Counted from the first letter of the stretch, positions 44,718 to 54,610 are shown. The stretch: 64,000 nt of DNA from Imperialibacter sp. EC-SDR9 (GCF_902498805.1 NZ_LR701574.1:62001-126000); one strand, 5' to 3'. The notes: a model not told the origin generated them from the letters alone. Translations and numbers: made by a program.

Positions 44718-45872
44718 ATGGATACAAACACAAAGCTTCCAAACTTTGAATTGGACAAAAGCCAGAGACTGTGGCTGAACGAGCTTTATAAGCTCTATAA
44801 AGGATCATTAACACCTGATTATAAGGTTCTTAGAGTAAATTTATTGAAAAAAGTCCCGTTGGATTTTAACCCACAAAATATCAATAGGCACTTAGTTGAT
44901 TATAAAGGAGAAAGACTTACTTTACTCGGAATAAATGTGGTTGATCCAGAGGCGAAGATTCTTGATAAAGCAAATAACGTTATCCGATATATTAGAGAGG
45001 CTGTAATTTCCGATCCCACACATACCGAATTCCAAATTTCCGAAATTATAAGTAGTACAAAGCTAGAACCTTTTGAAATCCAAGTGATCTTGGATTCGAT
45101 AAACCGATTTGGGAGCTTCTGGACAGGGTCCTCTGGCTCGATAAATACTGGCGGTTATCGGTCAGTTAGTTTCAATCATGATGACGATAATAGGATTTTC
45201 GATCAATATATATCCTTCGACGGCATCGAAAAGCTGATACATAACTACTTCCAAAACGAAAAGAGGGAAGAGACTGCGGGCAATGGCCATTTCCCGAAAC
45301 CAACACAAAACCTAAAAACGTTCGATAGAATTTTTCGTGGTGATTCCAGTTTTGGCAATCAGCCAAATAATGAATCTCAAAAAACCTCCATTAATTTTAG
45401 TCCAATTTTTCAATCGAAAATAGAGCACATCGATCTTTCATTGTGTTTCGTATTGATGCCATTCACGCAAGGCTGGTCAAATAGAGTGTATAGAAAATTG
45501 ATTAAGCCAATGGTTGAATCTTTCGGCCTTCAATGCCTTAGAGCTGACAACCTAACAGGGCCAATAGTGATAGAAGACATTTGGGCGAAAATCAATCAAA
45601 GTGCTTTTATAATAGCAGACGTGACAGGTCGCAATCCAAATGTTATGTACGAATTAGGGTTGGTTCATACAATTGGGAAACCAGCAATTTTGATTACTCA
45701 AGAGATCGATAAAATACCGTTTGATTTTACACATCTACGTCACCATCCCTACGCTGATGATATTGAGGGATTTGAAGCCTTCGGAGAAAAACTGGAAGAA
45801 TTAATCTATGCATTGTATAGGGAAAATTTCCCCGAGTTCAAATTAACCAAAAGCCCACCACTAGCTCAGTAG
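44718..45872 (+). CDS. fourth component: protein with C-terminal nucleoside deoxyribosyltransferase/TIR-like domain
   Basis: 384 residues, beginning one base after the ATPase stop. The N-terminal ~150 residues are alpha-helical (SQRLWLNELYKLYKGSL, FEIQVILDSINRFG) with winged-helix-like spacing. After a linker, residues ~239-370 form a Rossmann-like domain: DLSLCFVLMPF, VYRKLIKPMVESFGLQCLRAD, then Ile299-Ala-Asp-Val-Thr-Gly-Arg-Asn-Pro-Asn ... Tyr-Glu-Leu-Gly314 and GKPAILITQEIDKIPF. The D-x-T-x-R-N-P-N-V-x-Y-E-L-G pattern is that of nucleoside 2-deoxyribosyltransferase/TIR-like domains used to bind or cleave nucleotides in conflict systems. A second effector or a signal-producing enzyme is inferred; catalysis cannot be proven from sequence. 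Confidence 0.7.
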   Translation: MDTNTKLPNFELDKSQRLWLNELYKLYKGSLTPDYKVLRVNLLKKVPLDFNPQNINRHLVDYKGERLTLLGINVVDPEAKILDKANNVIRYIREAVISDPTHTEFQISEIISSTKLEPFEIQVILDSINRFGSFWTGSSGSINTGGYRSVSFNHDDDNRIFDQYISFDGIEKLIHNYFQNEKREETAGNGHFPKPTQNLKTFDRIFRGDSSFGNQPNNESQKTSINFSPIFQSKIEHIDLSLCFVLMPFTQGWSNRVYRKLIKPMVESFGLQCLRADNLTGPIVIEDIWAKINQSAFIIADVTGRNPNVMYELGLVHTIGKPAILITQEIDKIPFDFTHLRHHPYADDIEGFEAFGEKLEELIYALYRENFPEFKLTKSPPLAQ

Positions 45873-45959
45873 TATTTTCGTGTAGGTCTTGGACATATAT
45901 TCCGCCTCAATACATAACGGCGACTTTGTAGTAATCGATGAAGATGATGCCAACATCAG

Positions 45960-46661
45960 TCAAATAAACCTCTCCCTGTACTGCAAATTATACATCCCAT
46001 ACAGCAGGCACAGGCTGGTGGCTACCAGCAGGTAGAGGCGGTTGCGGAAGATGATGGTGAGCCAGATGAACTCGCTCATGTCACGGGGTTCGCTGAAGGG
46101 GTTGAGGAACACGTTGTAGGGGCTGCTTTGCAGCGGGTTGGCAAACACAAAGAACATAAAAGCAATGATCACAATCACGATGGCGGTGCCGTTACCATTG
46201 CGGATGAGGGTAGACACCACAAAGGCCACCGACGAAAGGAACACAATGGGGAACATGACCTGGCCCAGCATTGGTAGTATGTCGAAGCGGAGCAGGGTGA
46301 AGTTGGCCAGCGCTGCCAGCACCACCAGAATAGCTGCTGCCACGCCGGCAGTGATCACAAAGCGCACCAGCCATACCTTGTAGCGGTAGTTGGGGATGCC
46401 AAAGATGGTCTCCAGCATTTTGGAGTCGTCGTCGTTTTGAATGCCGTAGGCCATGGGGTAGAAGATGAGCAGCAGGCCGGGGAACACCAGGAAGCCGTAA
46501 ATCACGGCCTCGTTGAAGTTGGGGTCGTCGAAGATGGCAATGAGCACGATAAACCCAAAAAACAGGAAGGCCGCCACCACAAAGTAGACAAACTTGTTGG
46601 CGAAGATCACCTTGATATTGTAGGTGATCAGTCTATACAGCAGAAACAGGTAGCTCTTCAT
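45960..46661 (-). CDS. ABC-2-type transporter permease, last gene of the efflux operon
   Basis: 233 residues with six predicted membrane spans (FVYFVVAAFLFFGFIVLIAI, VIYGFLVFPGLLLIFYPMAY, WLVRFVITAGVAAAILVVLA, MLGQVMFPIVFLSSVAFVVS, AIVIVIIAFMFFVFANPL, LYLLVATSLCLLYGMYNL), the usual ABC-2 fold. Its start overlaps the end of the RND-ABC fusion gene by 29 bp. It is thus the natural membrane partner of the ATPase domain fused to that RND pump (inference). It converges on the ABC-3C operon, with 87 bp between stops. Confidence 0.8.
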   Translation of the reverse strand: MKSYLFLLYRLITYNIKVIFANKFVYFVVAAFLFFGFIVLIAIFDDPNFNEAVIYGFLVFPGLLLIFYPMAYGIQNDDDSKMLETIFGIPNYRYKVWLVRFVITAGVAAAILVVLAALANFTLLRFDILPMLGQVMFPIVFLSSVAFVVSTLIRNGNGTAIVIVIIAFMFFVFANPLQSSPYNVFLNPFSEPRDMSEFIWLTIIFRNRLYLLVATSLCLLYGMYNLQYRERFI

Positions 46662-49600
46662 TCTTCTTGTTGTTTTTACTTTTCATTAACCACAGGTAGG
46701 CATCTTCGAGGTTGGCCCGCACCGGCGTGGCATCGGCCCGGGGCTGCTCACCCGCCAGGCATTTCACCCTGATCTTGTCGCCCTCCCGCATATGGTGCAC
46801 AATCACGTAGTGGCCTTTTTCTTCTTCAAACTGCTCAGGCGAGAGGTGGAACTCCCATACCTTGCCTTTGGCCAGCTCAGCCATGGAGGTAGGGCTACCG
46901 TTGTACTCGATATTGCCGGAGATAAGCACGGCCAGGTGGTTACAGCTGCTGGCAATGTCCTCAATGATGTGGGTGGAAAACACCACAATGCGCTCCCGGC
47001 TGAGCTCCACCAGCAGGTTGCGGAAGCGGATGCGCTCCAGAGGATCCAAACCGGCTGTCGGCTCATCTACCACCAGTATTTTGGGCAGGTGGAGCAAAAT
47101 CTGGGCAATGCCAATGCGCTGCTTCATACCGCCGGAAAAGGAGCCAATCTTTTTGTGCTGGTGCTCGTCCATGTGCACGGCTTTGAGCACGTATTGCACC
47201 CTGTCTTCTCTTTCCTTTTTGTTGCTGATCTTCCGCAGGATGGCCTGGTAGTCGAGGAACTGGTAGGGCGTCATGTTCTCATACGTGCCAAAGGCCTGGG
47301 GCAGGTAGCCGATAAGGCCCTGGAGTTCTTCCCGCTTCAGGGTGGTGTCGTGGCCGTTGATCCAGATTTTGCCATAGCTCTGGTCCATGATGCCGCACAA
47401 TATCCGCATGAGGGTGGTTTTGCCGGCACCATTGGGGCCCAGCAAGCCAAACATGCCCTGCTCAATGGTGAGGCTCACGCCCTTCAGCGCTTTGAACTGT
47501 GACTTTTTGGGCTTCACAAACGGAATAGCCAGGATCAGCTGCCAGTATAAGCGCCGGAGGCTCTTGAAGCGACCGGTAATCTGCTGCGGGTCTACTATTT
47601 TCTTAGCCAGCTTATTGGCCATGCGCATCAGGAACAGGCCAATGAACCAAAGCAGAATCAGCACAATGCCTAAGCCCTTTACCTGGATATCGGCATAGAG
47701 GTACACGGCACTGACGATAGGAAAGACCCAGTAGAGGAGTCCGCTCAGGAAGCTGAACAGCCGTGGTCGCTTGTCGTCGGCCCATTGCTCCACGTCGTGG
47801 AAGATGGAAAGGAGCAGGGCATGCAGGCCGATCATAAATACCAGCTGCCAGAAGGCTTTGTCGAGGAAGAAGTAGATAAAATAGACGAGGAAGCCCATCA
47901 GCGCCATTTGCCAGATCAGGTTTTGCAGAATGCTCTTGCCTGTGATGATTTCTTCGCCCCGCTCGTCAAACAGGCGCTTGTTGCCTTTCCATTCCCGCAG
48001 CCAGCGGCCGGGCCTGCCATACACCTTGGTGAGGTTTTGGATCTCAATATGCATTTTCTCGTCCTTGCTTACCATTTTGGCATTGGCCTGGCGCAAAGAG
48101 GTCATGATAAAATGGGTACCGCCCGGCACAAGGATCAGGGCAGATAGGAACCAGATGGACTGCCAGAGGAAGCCTTCTATTTGGGTAAATATGAGGACGG
48201 CAATCAAGGTCATCAGCCCGATCTGTGTGAATTTTATCACCGGCTTGAGTCCACGGAACCAGTCGAGCACACTTTCAAAGCCGGCACTCATGGTAGGGAT
48301 GTAAATCAGCGTGAGGATGGTGGCAAAGGCCAGGCCGCCCATCACGGTGATGGCAAAGGGCTGCCCAATGCTGACCACATATTCCGCTTCACCCAGGGCC
48401 AATGGCAGCATGGCCACAATGGTGGTGATGGACGTGATAAGGATGGGCCTGATGCGGGAAATGCCACTCATGATCAGAGCCCTGTACTTGTTGTAGCCCT
48501 GGCGGCGGAGCAAATGCGAATAGTCGATGAGGATAATGCCGTTGTTCACCACCACGCCCAGCAGGATGAGGAAGCCGATGAGGGTATTGGCGTTGAGCAG
48601 GGAGTTACCAGTAAAGGTGAGCCCGATAAAGGCCCCAATGGCAGCCAGCGGAATGGAGAACATGATCACCACGGGCAGATAGAGCGATTCAAACACAGCG
48701 GCCAGGATCATGAAGATGATGACGATGGCAGCAGCAATGAGGAAGTAAAACTCGTCGAACAGCCCTTCGTCGTGCACCACGTCCACCACAATGCCGGAGG
48801 GGATATTGATGCCGGCCACAATCTGGTCGATTTCCAGGCGGGAGGCTTCCAGCAGCGACTCGGAGGCCACCACTTCGTCGATAAAGCTGTAGGTGATCTC
48901 AATGCGTTTCTCCTGGTTCAGGCGCCTAATCCGGCTTTCACCCGCCGAGTAAATCACCGAGCCAATGTCTGACAGGGTATGCGTAGCGCCTGCCGCATTG
49001 GTGACGTCCATTTCCCGCAGGTCGTTCATGTCTTTGGCCGCCAGTTCCACCTGGTCCTGCGTGCGGATGGTGATTTCAAACTCTTCGTCGCCGCTCACAA
49101 AGTTGGAGCCGGAGGCAAAGGAGGGCTGGAAGTCGTTGAGACCGGTCGACACATCCTGCTGGGTGATGCTGTTGGCACTCATGCGGCGCTGGTCGAACAA
49201 AATATGGGCTTCAGGCCGCTCGGGGCTCACATTCACCGTGCTGCGCTCCACCGACTGCAGCCCTGCAACGAAGGTGTTGATGTCGTTGGCAATGGATTGC
49301 ATAGCCTCAAAGTCGCTTCCCTTGATGATGACCTGCTCGGAAGCGCTGCCAATGCCCAGCATGCGCTCAAAGTCGTCGGAAGGGGAGAAGCCACCACCGT
49401 CCTGGCCTGCGGAAGCAGGTGGCGCATCGAGGGAGATGTCGAGGTCTTCGAAGTCTTTGGCTATGGCACTGAGCCTGTTTCTCAGGTCGGCAGCAGAGAT
49501 GGTGTCCAGCTTATTGAAGCCTTCCACTACCTGCACGGTCAGCACGGAACTGCCTTCCGACACCTGGCTGATGAGCTTGTCCACCACCGGAATGGCCATC

Positions 49601-51366
49601 ACCTTTTCTTCGACCTTTTGGGTGAGCAAATCGGTAGAAGCCAGCGTGGCACCCTGAGGCATGGTCACGAACATGTTCATGTTCTCGGTTTCCACTTCAT
49701 TGAGGCTGGCCACGCTGATCAGCAGGCTGAGGCCAATGGTGATGAAGAACAGCACAATGCCGCCAATGATGGTGAAGGCGGGCCTTCTGAAGCACGACTT
49801 CAGGATGACCATGTACATTTGTATGGTGCGCTGACGGATGGAGGCGTTCTTAATTAATGGAGCCTTTGATTCGTCGGTCTTGTCGATGGCGGCATGGGCC
49901 AGCATGGGAATGAGCACCAGCGCCACCACCAGCGATACCAGCAGGGTGGAAATGATGGACACGCCTATTTGCGTGCCAATGGTGGTCGCCAGGAAGTTGG
50001 TAGAGAAAATAAAGGGCAGGAACACCGTGACGGTGGTGAGCGTAGCCGCTATGACCGACCGCATCACTTCTTTGGTGCCTGTCACTACCGCTTCTTCCGC
50101 TGGCTTTTTGTTCACCACGTGGCGGTAGATGTTTTCAATCACTACCACGCTGTTGTCGAGCAGCATGCCGATGGCCAGGGCCATGCCAATCAGCGTGAGA
50201 CTGTTGATGGAAATATCGTAGGCGTAGAAGAAGTTGAAGGCCGTGTACACCGAAATGGGAATGGCCAGGGCAATGCTGAGGATGAACTTGAGCCTGCGCA
50301 GGAACACCCACAGCACGAAGATGGCCAGCAGTCCGCCCGTGATAGCCAGTTGCTGGATCTGGTCGATGTTTTTGCTCATCGCCTCGGCCTGGTTGTTCTG
50401 CACCACTATCTGCACATCCATGGGCTCCAGCTCTTCGTTGAGCTCATCGATAGCGGCCAGTGTCTTGTCGGACAGGGCAATCAGGTTGGCCTGCCGGTCT
50501 TTGGAGAGGCGGATGGACACAGCGTCCTTGCCATTGACCCGGCTGAGGGTGGTTTGCTCTTTTACACCAAAGAAGACCTGGGCTACATCGCTGAGCAGCA
50601 AAGGCCCTTTGTCGGATACCACCAGGCTTTCGATGTTTTTGATGTCTTTGAGCTCGGCCGTTACGTTTACAAACACCTGCTGGCCGTTGAGTTCTACCTG
50701 CCCCACAAAGGCGCTCTTGTTGGAGTTTTGCGACAGTACGCCGCTGATGGTATTGGGCGTGATGCCATGGGCTTCGCACACAGCGTTGTCCATGATGATC
50801 TCCACGGTCTTTTGTCTGCCCCCAAACACTTCCACGCCACCCACGCCGTCGATCTCATTGAGGCGATCGGTGATGTACTGGTCGGTGACGTTCCGCACCC
50901 TGTCCACACCACCGCTGCCCAGCACCTGCACGTCCATAAAGGCGTTCGAGAACTGGTCGGTATCCACCTTGATGATGTTGACCACAAACTCCGGCGTGAG
51001 ACTGGCTTTAATGCTGGCTACCTTTTGCTCCAGCTTGAGGTAGGCGTATTTGGTATTGGTGCCCTGCACAAAGGAGATAAAGATCATTCCCTGGCGACTA
51101 TCGGCTGTGGCGCTGATTTCGTCAATGCCTTCCAGCGTGCCAATCACGCCTTCCAGCGGAATGATGGCCTGGCTTTCCATGTATTTGGGGTCTACCTCCG
51201 AGGCTGAACTCACCTGCACGATAAGTATGGGCAGCTCCACATTAGGGAACAGCTCCACCGGCAGCTTGTTGTACGAGATATAGCCCATCACCGAAAACCC
51301 GATGAAGAGCATCGATACCAGTACTTTTCGCTTGATGATGGTATGTAAAAGTCCGTTGTTAGGCAT
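46633..51366 (-). CDS. RND efflux pump fused to a membrane domain and an ABC ATPase
   Basis: 1577 residues, against about 1050 for a normal RND pump. Residues ~1-1050 are a complete RND transporter (LFPNVELPILIVQV; SLTLIGMALAIGMLLDNSVV; LNANTLIGFLILLGVVVNNG; FAITVMGGLAFATILTLIYI). In TM4 the acidic pair reads Asp-Asn. Residues ~1060-1260 add six or so membrane spans (ALILVPGGTHFIM; LIWQMALMGFLVYFIYFF; VFMIGLHALLLSIFHD; VLILLWFIGLFLM). The last ~300 residues are a full ABC ATPase: Walker A GPNGAGKTT (~1310), signature FSGGMKQRIGIAQ, Walker B LVVDEPTAGLDP, H-loop VFSTHIIED. The frame is continuous, so the fusion is real in this sequence. It overlaps the preceding RND gene by 8 bp and the following permease by 29 bp. 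Confidence 0.88.
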   Translation of the reverse strand: MPNNGLLHTIIKRKVLVSMLFIGFSVMGYISYNKLPVELFPNVELPILIVQVSSASEVDPKYMESQAIIPLEGVIGTLEGIDEISATADSRQGMIFISFVQGTNTKYAYLKLEQKVASIKASLTPEFVVNIIKVDTDQFSNAFMDVQVLGSGGVDRVRNVTDQYITDRLNEIDGVGGVEVFGGRQKTVEIIMDNAVCEAHGITPNTISGVLSQNSNKSAFVGQVELNGQQVFVNVTAELKDIKNIESLVVSDKGPLLLSDVAQVFFGVKEQTTLSRVNGKDAVSIRLSKDRQANLIALSDKTLAAIDELNEELEPMDVQIVVQNNQAEAMSKNIDQIQQLAITGGLLAIFVLWVFLRRLKFILSIALAIPISVYTAFNFFYAYDISINSLTLIGMALAIGMLLDNSVVVIENIYRHVVNKKPAEEAVVTGTKEVMRSVIAATLTTVTVFLPFIFSTNFLATTIGTQIGVSIISTLLVSLVVALVLIPMLAHAAIDKTDESKAPLIKNASIRQRTIQMYMVILKSCFRRPAFTIIGGIVLFFITIGLSLLISVASLNEVETENMNMFVTMPQGATLASTDLLTQKVEEKVMAIPVVDKLISQVSEGSSVLTVQVVEGFNKLDTISAADLRNRLSAIAKDFEDLDISLDAPPASAGQDGGGFSPSDDFERMLGIGSASEQVIIKGSDFEAMQSIANDINTFVAGLQSVERSTVNVSPERPEAHILFDQRRMSANSITQQDVSTGLNDFQPSFASGSNFVSGDEEFEITIRTQDQVELAAKDMNDLREMDVTNAAGATHTLSDIGSVIYSAGESRIRRLNQEKRIEITYSFIDEVVASESLLEASRLEIDQIVAGINIPSGIVVDVVHDEGLFDEFYFLIAAAIVIIFMILAAVFESLYLPVVIMFSIPLAAIGAFIGLTFTGNSLLNANTLIGFLILLGVVVNNGIILIDYSHLLRRQGYNKYRALIMSGISRIRPILITSITTIVAMLPLALGEAEYVVSIGQPFAITVMGGLAFATILTLIYIPTMSAGFESVLDWFRGLKPVIKFTQIGLMTLIAVLIFTQIEGFLWQSIWFLSALILVPGGTHFIMTSLRQANAKMVSKDEKMHIEIQNLTKVYGRPGRWLREWKGNKRLFDERGEEIITGKSILQNLIWQMALMGFLVYFIYFFLDKAFWQLVFMIGLHALLLSIFHDVEQWADDKRPRLFSFLSGLLYWVFPIVSAVYLYADIQVKGLGIVLILLWFIGLFLMRMANKLAKKIVDPQQITGRFKSLRRLYWQLILAIPFVKPKKSQFKALKGVSLTIEQGMFGLLGPNGAGKTTLMRILCGIMDQSYGKIWINGHDTTLKREELQGLIGYLPQAFGTYENMTPYQFLDYQAILRKISNKKEREDRVQYVLKAVHMDEHQHKKIGSFSGGMKQRIGIAQILLHLPKILVVDEPTAGLDPLERIRFRNLLVELSRERIVVFSTHIIEDIASSCNHLAVLISGNIEYNGSPTSMAELAKGKVWEFHLSPEQFEEEKGHYVIVHHMREGDKIRVKCLAGEQPRADATPVRANLEDAYLWLMKSKNNKKNEELPVSAV

Positions 51367-54300
51367 GAGAGGCTTTGGTAAGGCGGCGTTTTACATTGGC
51401 CAATCGTTCGACCATATTTTCAATGCTTTCATAAAAGCACGGGATTACAATCAGCGTGAGCACAGTGGACGTTACCAATCCACCGATGACGGCCACTGCC
51501 ATAGGTGCCCTGAGGGCGGCGCTCTCTCCAAACCCGAAGGTTAAAGGCAGGAGGGCCAGGATAGTGGTGAGGCTGGTCATGATAATGGGCCGGAACCGTC
51601 GCTGGCCTGCATCGAGAATAGCGTCCCGAATGGGCATGCCATCCCGCTTGTTTTTATTGATACTGTCGACCAGGATGATCGCATCGTTCACGGCAATACC
51701 CGCCAGCATAATGATGCCGATAAAAGCCATCATGTTCAGGGGCATCCCCAGGATAAAGAAGGAGAGGAGTGCCCCAACACCGGCCAGCGGAATGGTGAGC
51801 AAAATGGTGAAGGGGTGAAGCAGCGATTCAAACTGGGAGGCCAGCACCATGTACACCAGCACAATGGACAGGATGAGAGAGAAAGTGAGGTTCTGCATCG
51901 ATTCTTTGCGCTTCAGCTCCTGACCAGCTACTTTGATTTTGTACTGCGGTGGCACTGCCAATCCTGAAAGGCCATCCTCCAACGACTTCACCACTTTGTC
52001 GTAAGGCTTTTCCTGGTTCACCCTGGCGCTGATGAGCACCACCCGGTTTTGGTTTTTGCGGTAAATGGAGTTGGTGGCAAACTCTGTGGTGATGCGGGAA
52101 ATCTCACCTAATGGAATTTCCTGCTCCCCGTTTTTGATCCGCATATTGTCGAGGTCGGCCAGTGATACCTCAGGGACTTTGATCTCAATGTCCTGCATTT
52201 CACCGCTCCGCTCAATGGTGCCGGCATGCTTGCCTTCCAGCTGGTCTTTGATTTGGGTGACCACGTCTTCAATGGACAGCTTAAAGAGGCCAGCCCTGTA
52301 CTTGTCGACATCCACCTGGATCTGCGGCACGCCCTGCTCGAGGTTCGACATGGGTTCGTAGATGTCGGGGTTCCGGGTCATCACTGCTATCACGGAGTCT
52401 GACAACGAACCGAGGGTTTTGAAGTCGGTGCCACTGATTTCTACAGCCAAAGGCATTTGCTCATCGCCAAGCACGGCGTTCAAAGCGCTTTCATCGTTGG
52501 AAAAGGTGGCTTCCAGTCCAGGTATACTTTCGAAATAGGTGGACAACCTGTCGGTGATGGCCGCAATGGCCAGCTCCGTACTTTCATTGAAGATCAGCTT
52601 CAGGTTGGCGGTGTTTTCTTCGTACACATTCTCGTTTTCGATGCCCGACTGACTTTGCTCCGGCCCAATGTGCGCATACACTTTGTCAAGCTGGCCCTCA
52701 AAAAGCTGGAACAGCTGGGCCTCGATCTGTCCGACCGTTGATGACGTGCGGGCCAGTGCGGTGCCGTTGGCCAGCTTGAGGTCTACCGAGATGGCCCGTG
52801 TGCCCGACTGCGGCATGTATTCGCTGCCAATGACTGATACTAGCTGAAACGACCCCACCATCAGCACAAGGGAGGCGATGATGAAGGCGACACGGTATTT
52901 AAGGACGCCATCGAGGAAGCTGCGGTAGCGGGTAAACTTCAGGGGTTGCACTTCCAGCACGGTCTTGTCATTTTTGAAAACCCTGGCAAACAGGGTGGGA
53001 ATCACCAGGATGGCCACAGCCAGCGAAGAAAGCAGAGAAAAAGCCACCGTCCATGCCTGGTCACGGAACAGCTCACCGGACGGGCCTTGCAAGTAAACGA
53101 TGGGCAAGAACACGATGATGGTGGTGAGGGTAGAGGCGGTAATGGCTCCGCTTACCTCGGCGGTACCAGCAATGGCGGCGTCTATGACACTGAACCCTTC
53201 TTCCCGTTTGCGGAAGATGGCTTCCACCACCACAATGGCATTGTCGACCAGCATGCCCGCACCGAGGGCCAAGCCACCCAGCGTCATCACATTCAGGGTA
53301 AGCCCATTGAAATACATCAGGTTAAAAGTGGCAATGATGGAGATAGGAATGGCAATGCTGATGACCAGCGTGGAGCCGATCCGGCGGAGGAATACGAAAA
53401 GCACCAGCATGGCAAACAGGGCACCGTACAAGCCCGATTCTTTTACTTCGTCGATGGCTCCCTGTATGAATCTTCCCTGGTTCTGGATGATCACAAACTC
53501 ATAGCCAGGGACGGACGTCTTGAGGTCTTCCAGCACCCCGGTCAGCTCGTTCACAGCGTTCACCGTGTTGTACCTTGTTTCCTTATAAATGGACATGCCC
53601 AGGCTTCTGCGCTGGTTCACCCGCACGATGCTGCCGGCTTCTTTGTCCATGATTTTGAGGGTGGCGACTTCCCGAAGCAGTACTGGAATTTGATTACTGT
53701 TTACTGACTGATTACTAGGTGTTTGTGGTGCTTCAGTTGAAGTAGTTGTTACGGGTGTTGTGCTGGCTGCCGGTGTGGAAGTTCCTGCGGTCGTGTAGCC
53801 CACCACAAGATTTTCCAGGTCTTCGGGTTGCTCTATAATGCCCAGGCCTTTGATGATGTATTTTCTGCCCAGCTCTTCAATAAAGCCACCGGAAACGTTG
53901 CGGTTATAGCTTTGGATTTTGGCTACAAGGTCATTCACTGTAAGCCCAAAAGAAGCCAGCTGATGAGGGTCTGTTTCGAGCACAATTTCTTTTTCCTGCT
54001 CTCCGGAAAGGCGCACTTCGGCAATGCCCGGCAGGCGGATCAATTCATTACGGAAATTGGTTTCGGCTACTCTGCGGAGCGCATCAAAGTCGTTGGAGGC
54101 AGGGTTGTAGATGCCCAGGATCATGACCGGTGTGGCGTTGGGGTCGAACTGGGAAATGGCAAATTCGTCGATGTCGTCGTTCAGCGAATAGCTCGACAGC
54201 GACTTCTGCAGGTCGAGGAAAGCCTCGTCCATGTCTTTGCCCCAGTCGTAGTGCACAGTTACTCTGCCGTAGCCTGTCTGGCTGATGGAGCTCACTTCCA

Positions 54301-54535
54301 CCGCACCACTCTGGCGGATGGCGATGGATTCGATGTTTTCCACGAATTGTTTTTCGATCTCTGACGGCGGGCGGATGCCCGCTTTGAGCTCCACAAAGAG
54401 GGTGGGGTTCTTCAGGTCAGGGAACAGCTCTATCCCCAGCTTATCGAAGGAAATGGATCCAAGAAGGATGACCGCCATCACCATCATGAGGATGGTGATC
54501 GGGTAGGACACGGCCATAGAGACTATCTTTTTCAC
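51359..54535 (-). CDS. RND-family efflux pump
   Basis: 1058 residues, full length for HAE-type RND pumps. The start is a GTG at 54535 (VKKIVSMAVSYPITI read with fMet); an ATG six codons later is possible. Motifs: SFDKLGIELFPDLKNP after the first span, TLGGLALGAGMLVDNAIVVV in TM4, and the second half LPLTFGFGESAALRAPMAV. The porter-domain loop near residue 275 contains a Thr/Ser/Pro-rich insertion (TAGTSTPAASTTPVTTTSTE). The pump moves substrates from membrane or periplasm into a TolC channel, using proton flow. It lies between the fusion lipoprotein gene and the RND-ABC fusion, so two RND chains may form a hetero-trimer as in MdtBC. Confidence 0.9.
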   Translation of the reverse strand: MKKIVSMAVSYPITILMMVMAVILLGSISFDKLGIELFPDLKNPTLFVELKAGIRPPSEIEKQFVENIESIAIRQSGAVEVSSISQTGYGRVTVHYDWGKDMDEAFLDLQKSLSSYSLNDDIDEFAISQFDPNATPVMILGIYNPASNDFDALRRVAETNFRNELIRLPGIAEVRLSGEQEKEIVLETDPHQLASFGLTVNDLVAKIQSYNRNVSGGFIEELGRKYIIKGLGIIEQPEDLENLVVGYTTAGTSTPAASTTPVTTTSTEAPQTPSNQSVNSNQIPVLLREVATLKIMDKEAGSIVRVNQRRSLGMSIYKETRYNTVNAVNELTGVLEDLKTSVPGYEFVIIQNQGRFIQGAIDEVKESGLYGALFAMLVLFVFLRRIGSTLVISIAIPISIIATFNLMYFNGLTLNVMTLGGLALGAGMLVDNAIVVVEAIFRKREEGFSVIDAAIAGTAEVSGAITASTLTTIIVFLPIVYLQGPSGELFRDQAWTVAFSLLSSLAVAILVIPTLFARVFKNDKTVLEVQPLKFTRYRSFLDGVLKYRVAFIIASLVLMVGSFQLVSVIGSEYMPQSGTRAISVDLKLANGTALARTSSTVGQIEAQLFQLFEGQLDKVYAHIGPEQSQSGIENENVYEENTANLKLIFNESTELAIAAITDRLSTYFESIPGLEATFSNDESALNAVLGDEQMPLAVEISGTDFKTLGSLSDSVIAVMTRNPDIYEPMSNLEQGVPQIQVDVDKYRAGLFKLSIEDVVTQIKDQLEGKHAGTIERSGEMQDIEIKVPEVSLADLDNMRIKNGEQEIPLGEISRITTEFATNSIYRKNQNRVVLISARVNQEKPYDKVVKSLEDGLSGLAVPPQYKIKVAGQELKRKESMQNLTFSLILSIVLVYMVLASQFESLLHPFTILLTIPLAGVGALLSFFILGMPLNMMAFIGIIMLAGIAVNDAIILVDSINKNKRDGMPIRDAILDAGQRRFRPIIMTSLTTILALLPLTFGFGESAALRAPMAVAVIGGLVTSTVLTLIVIPCFYESIENMVERLANVKRRLTKASHA

Positions 54536-54610
54536 GCTTTTGGGGTTATTCGTTAAATGTTAATAGTTATTGGTTACTTCCTTCTTTCCCGGGCTTTTGC
54601 TACCCGACCC

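Noticed and set aside
49894-51207. 437-codon plus-strand open frame opposite the RND-ABC fusion gene
   Set aside because: It is antisense to conserved RND coding sequence and is very rich in His, Gly, Gln and Asp, the typical shadow of a GC-rich coding strand. Other long frames opposite the RND genes (48181-48972, 48979-49857) are the same.
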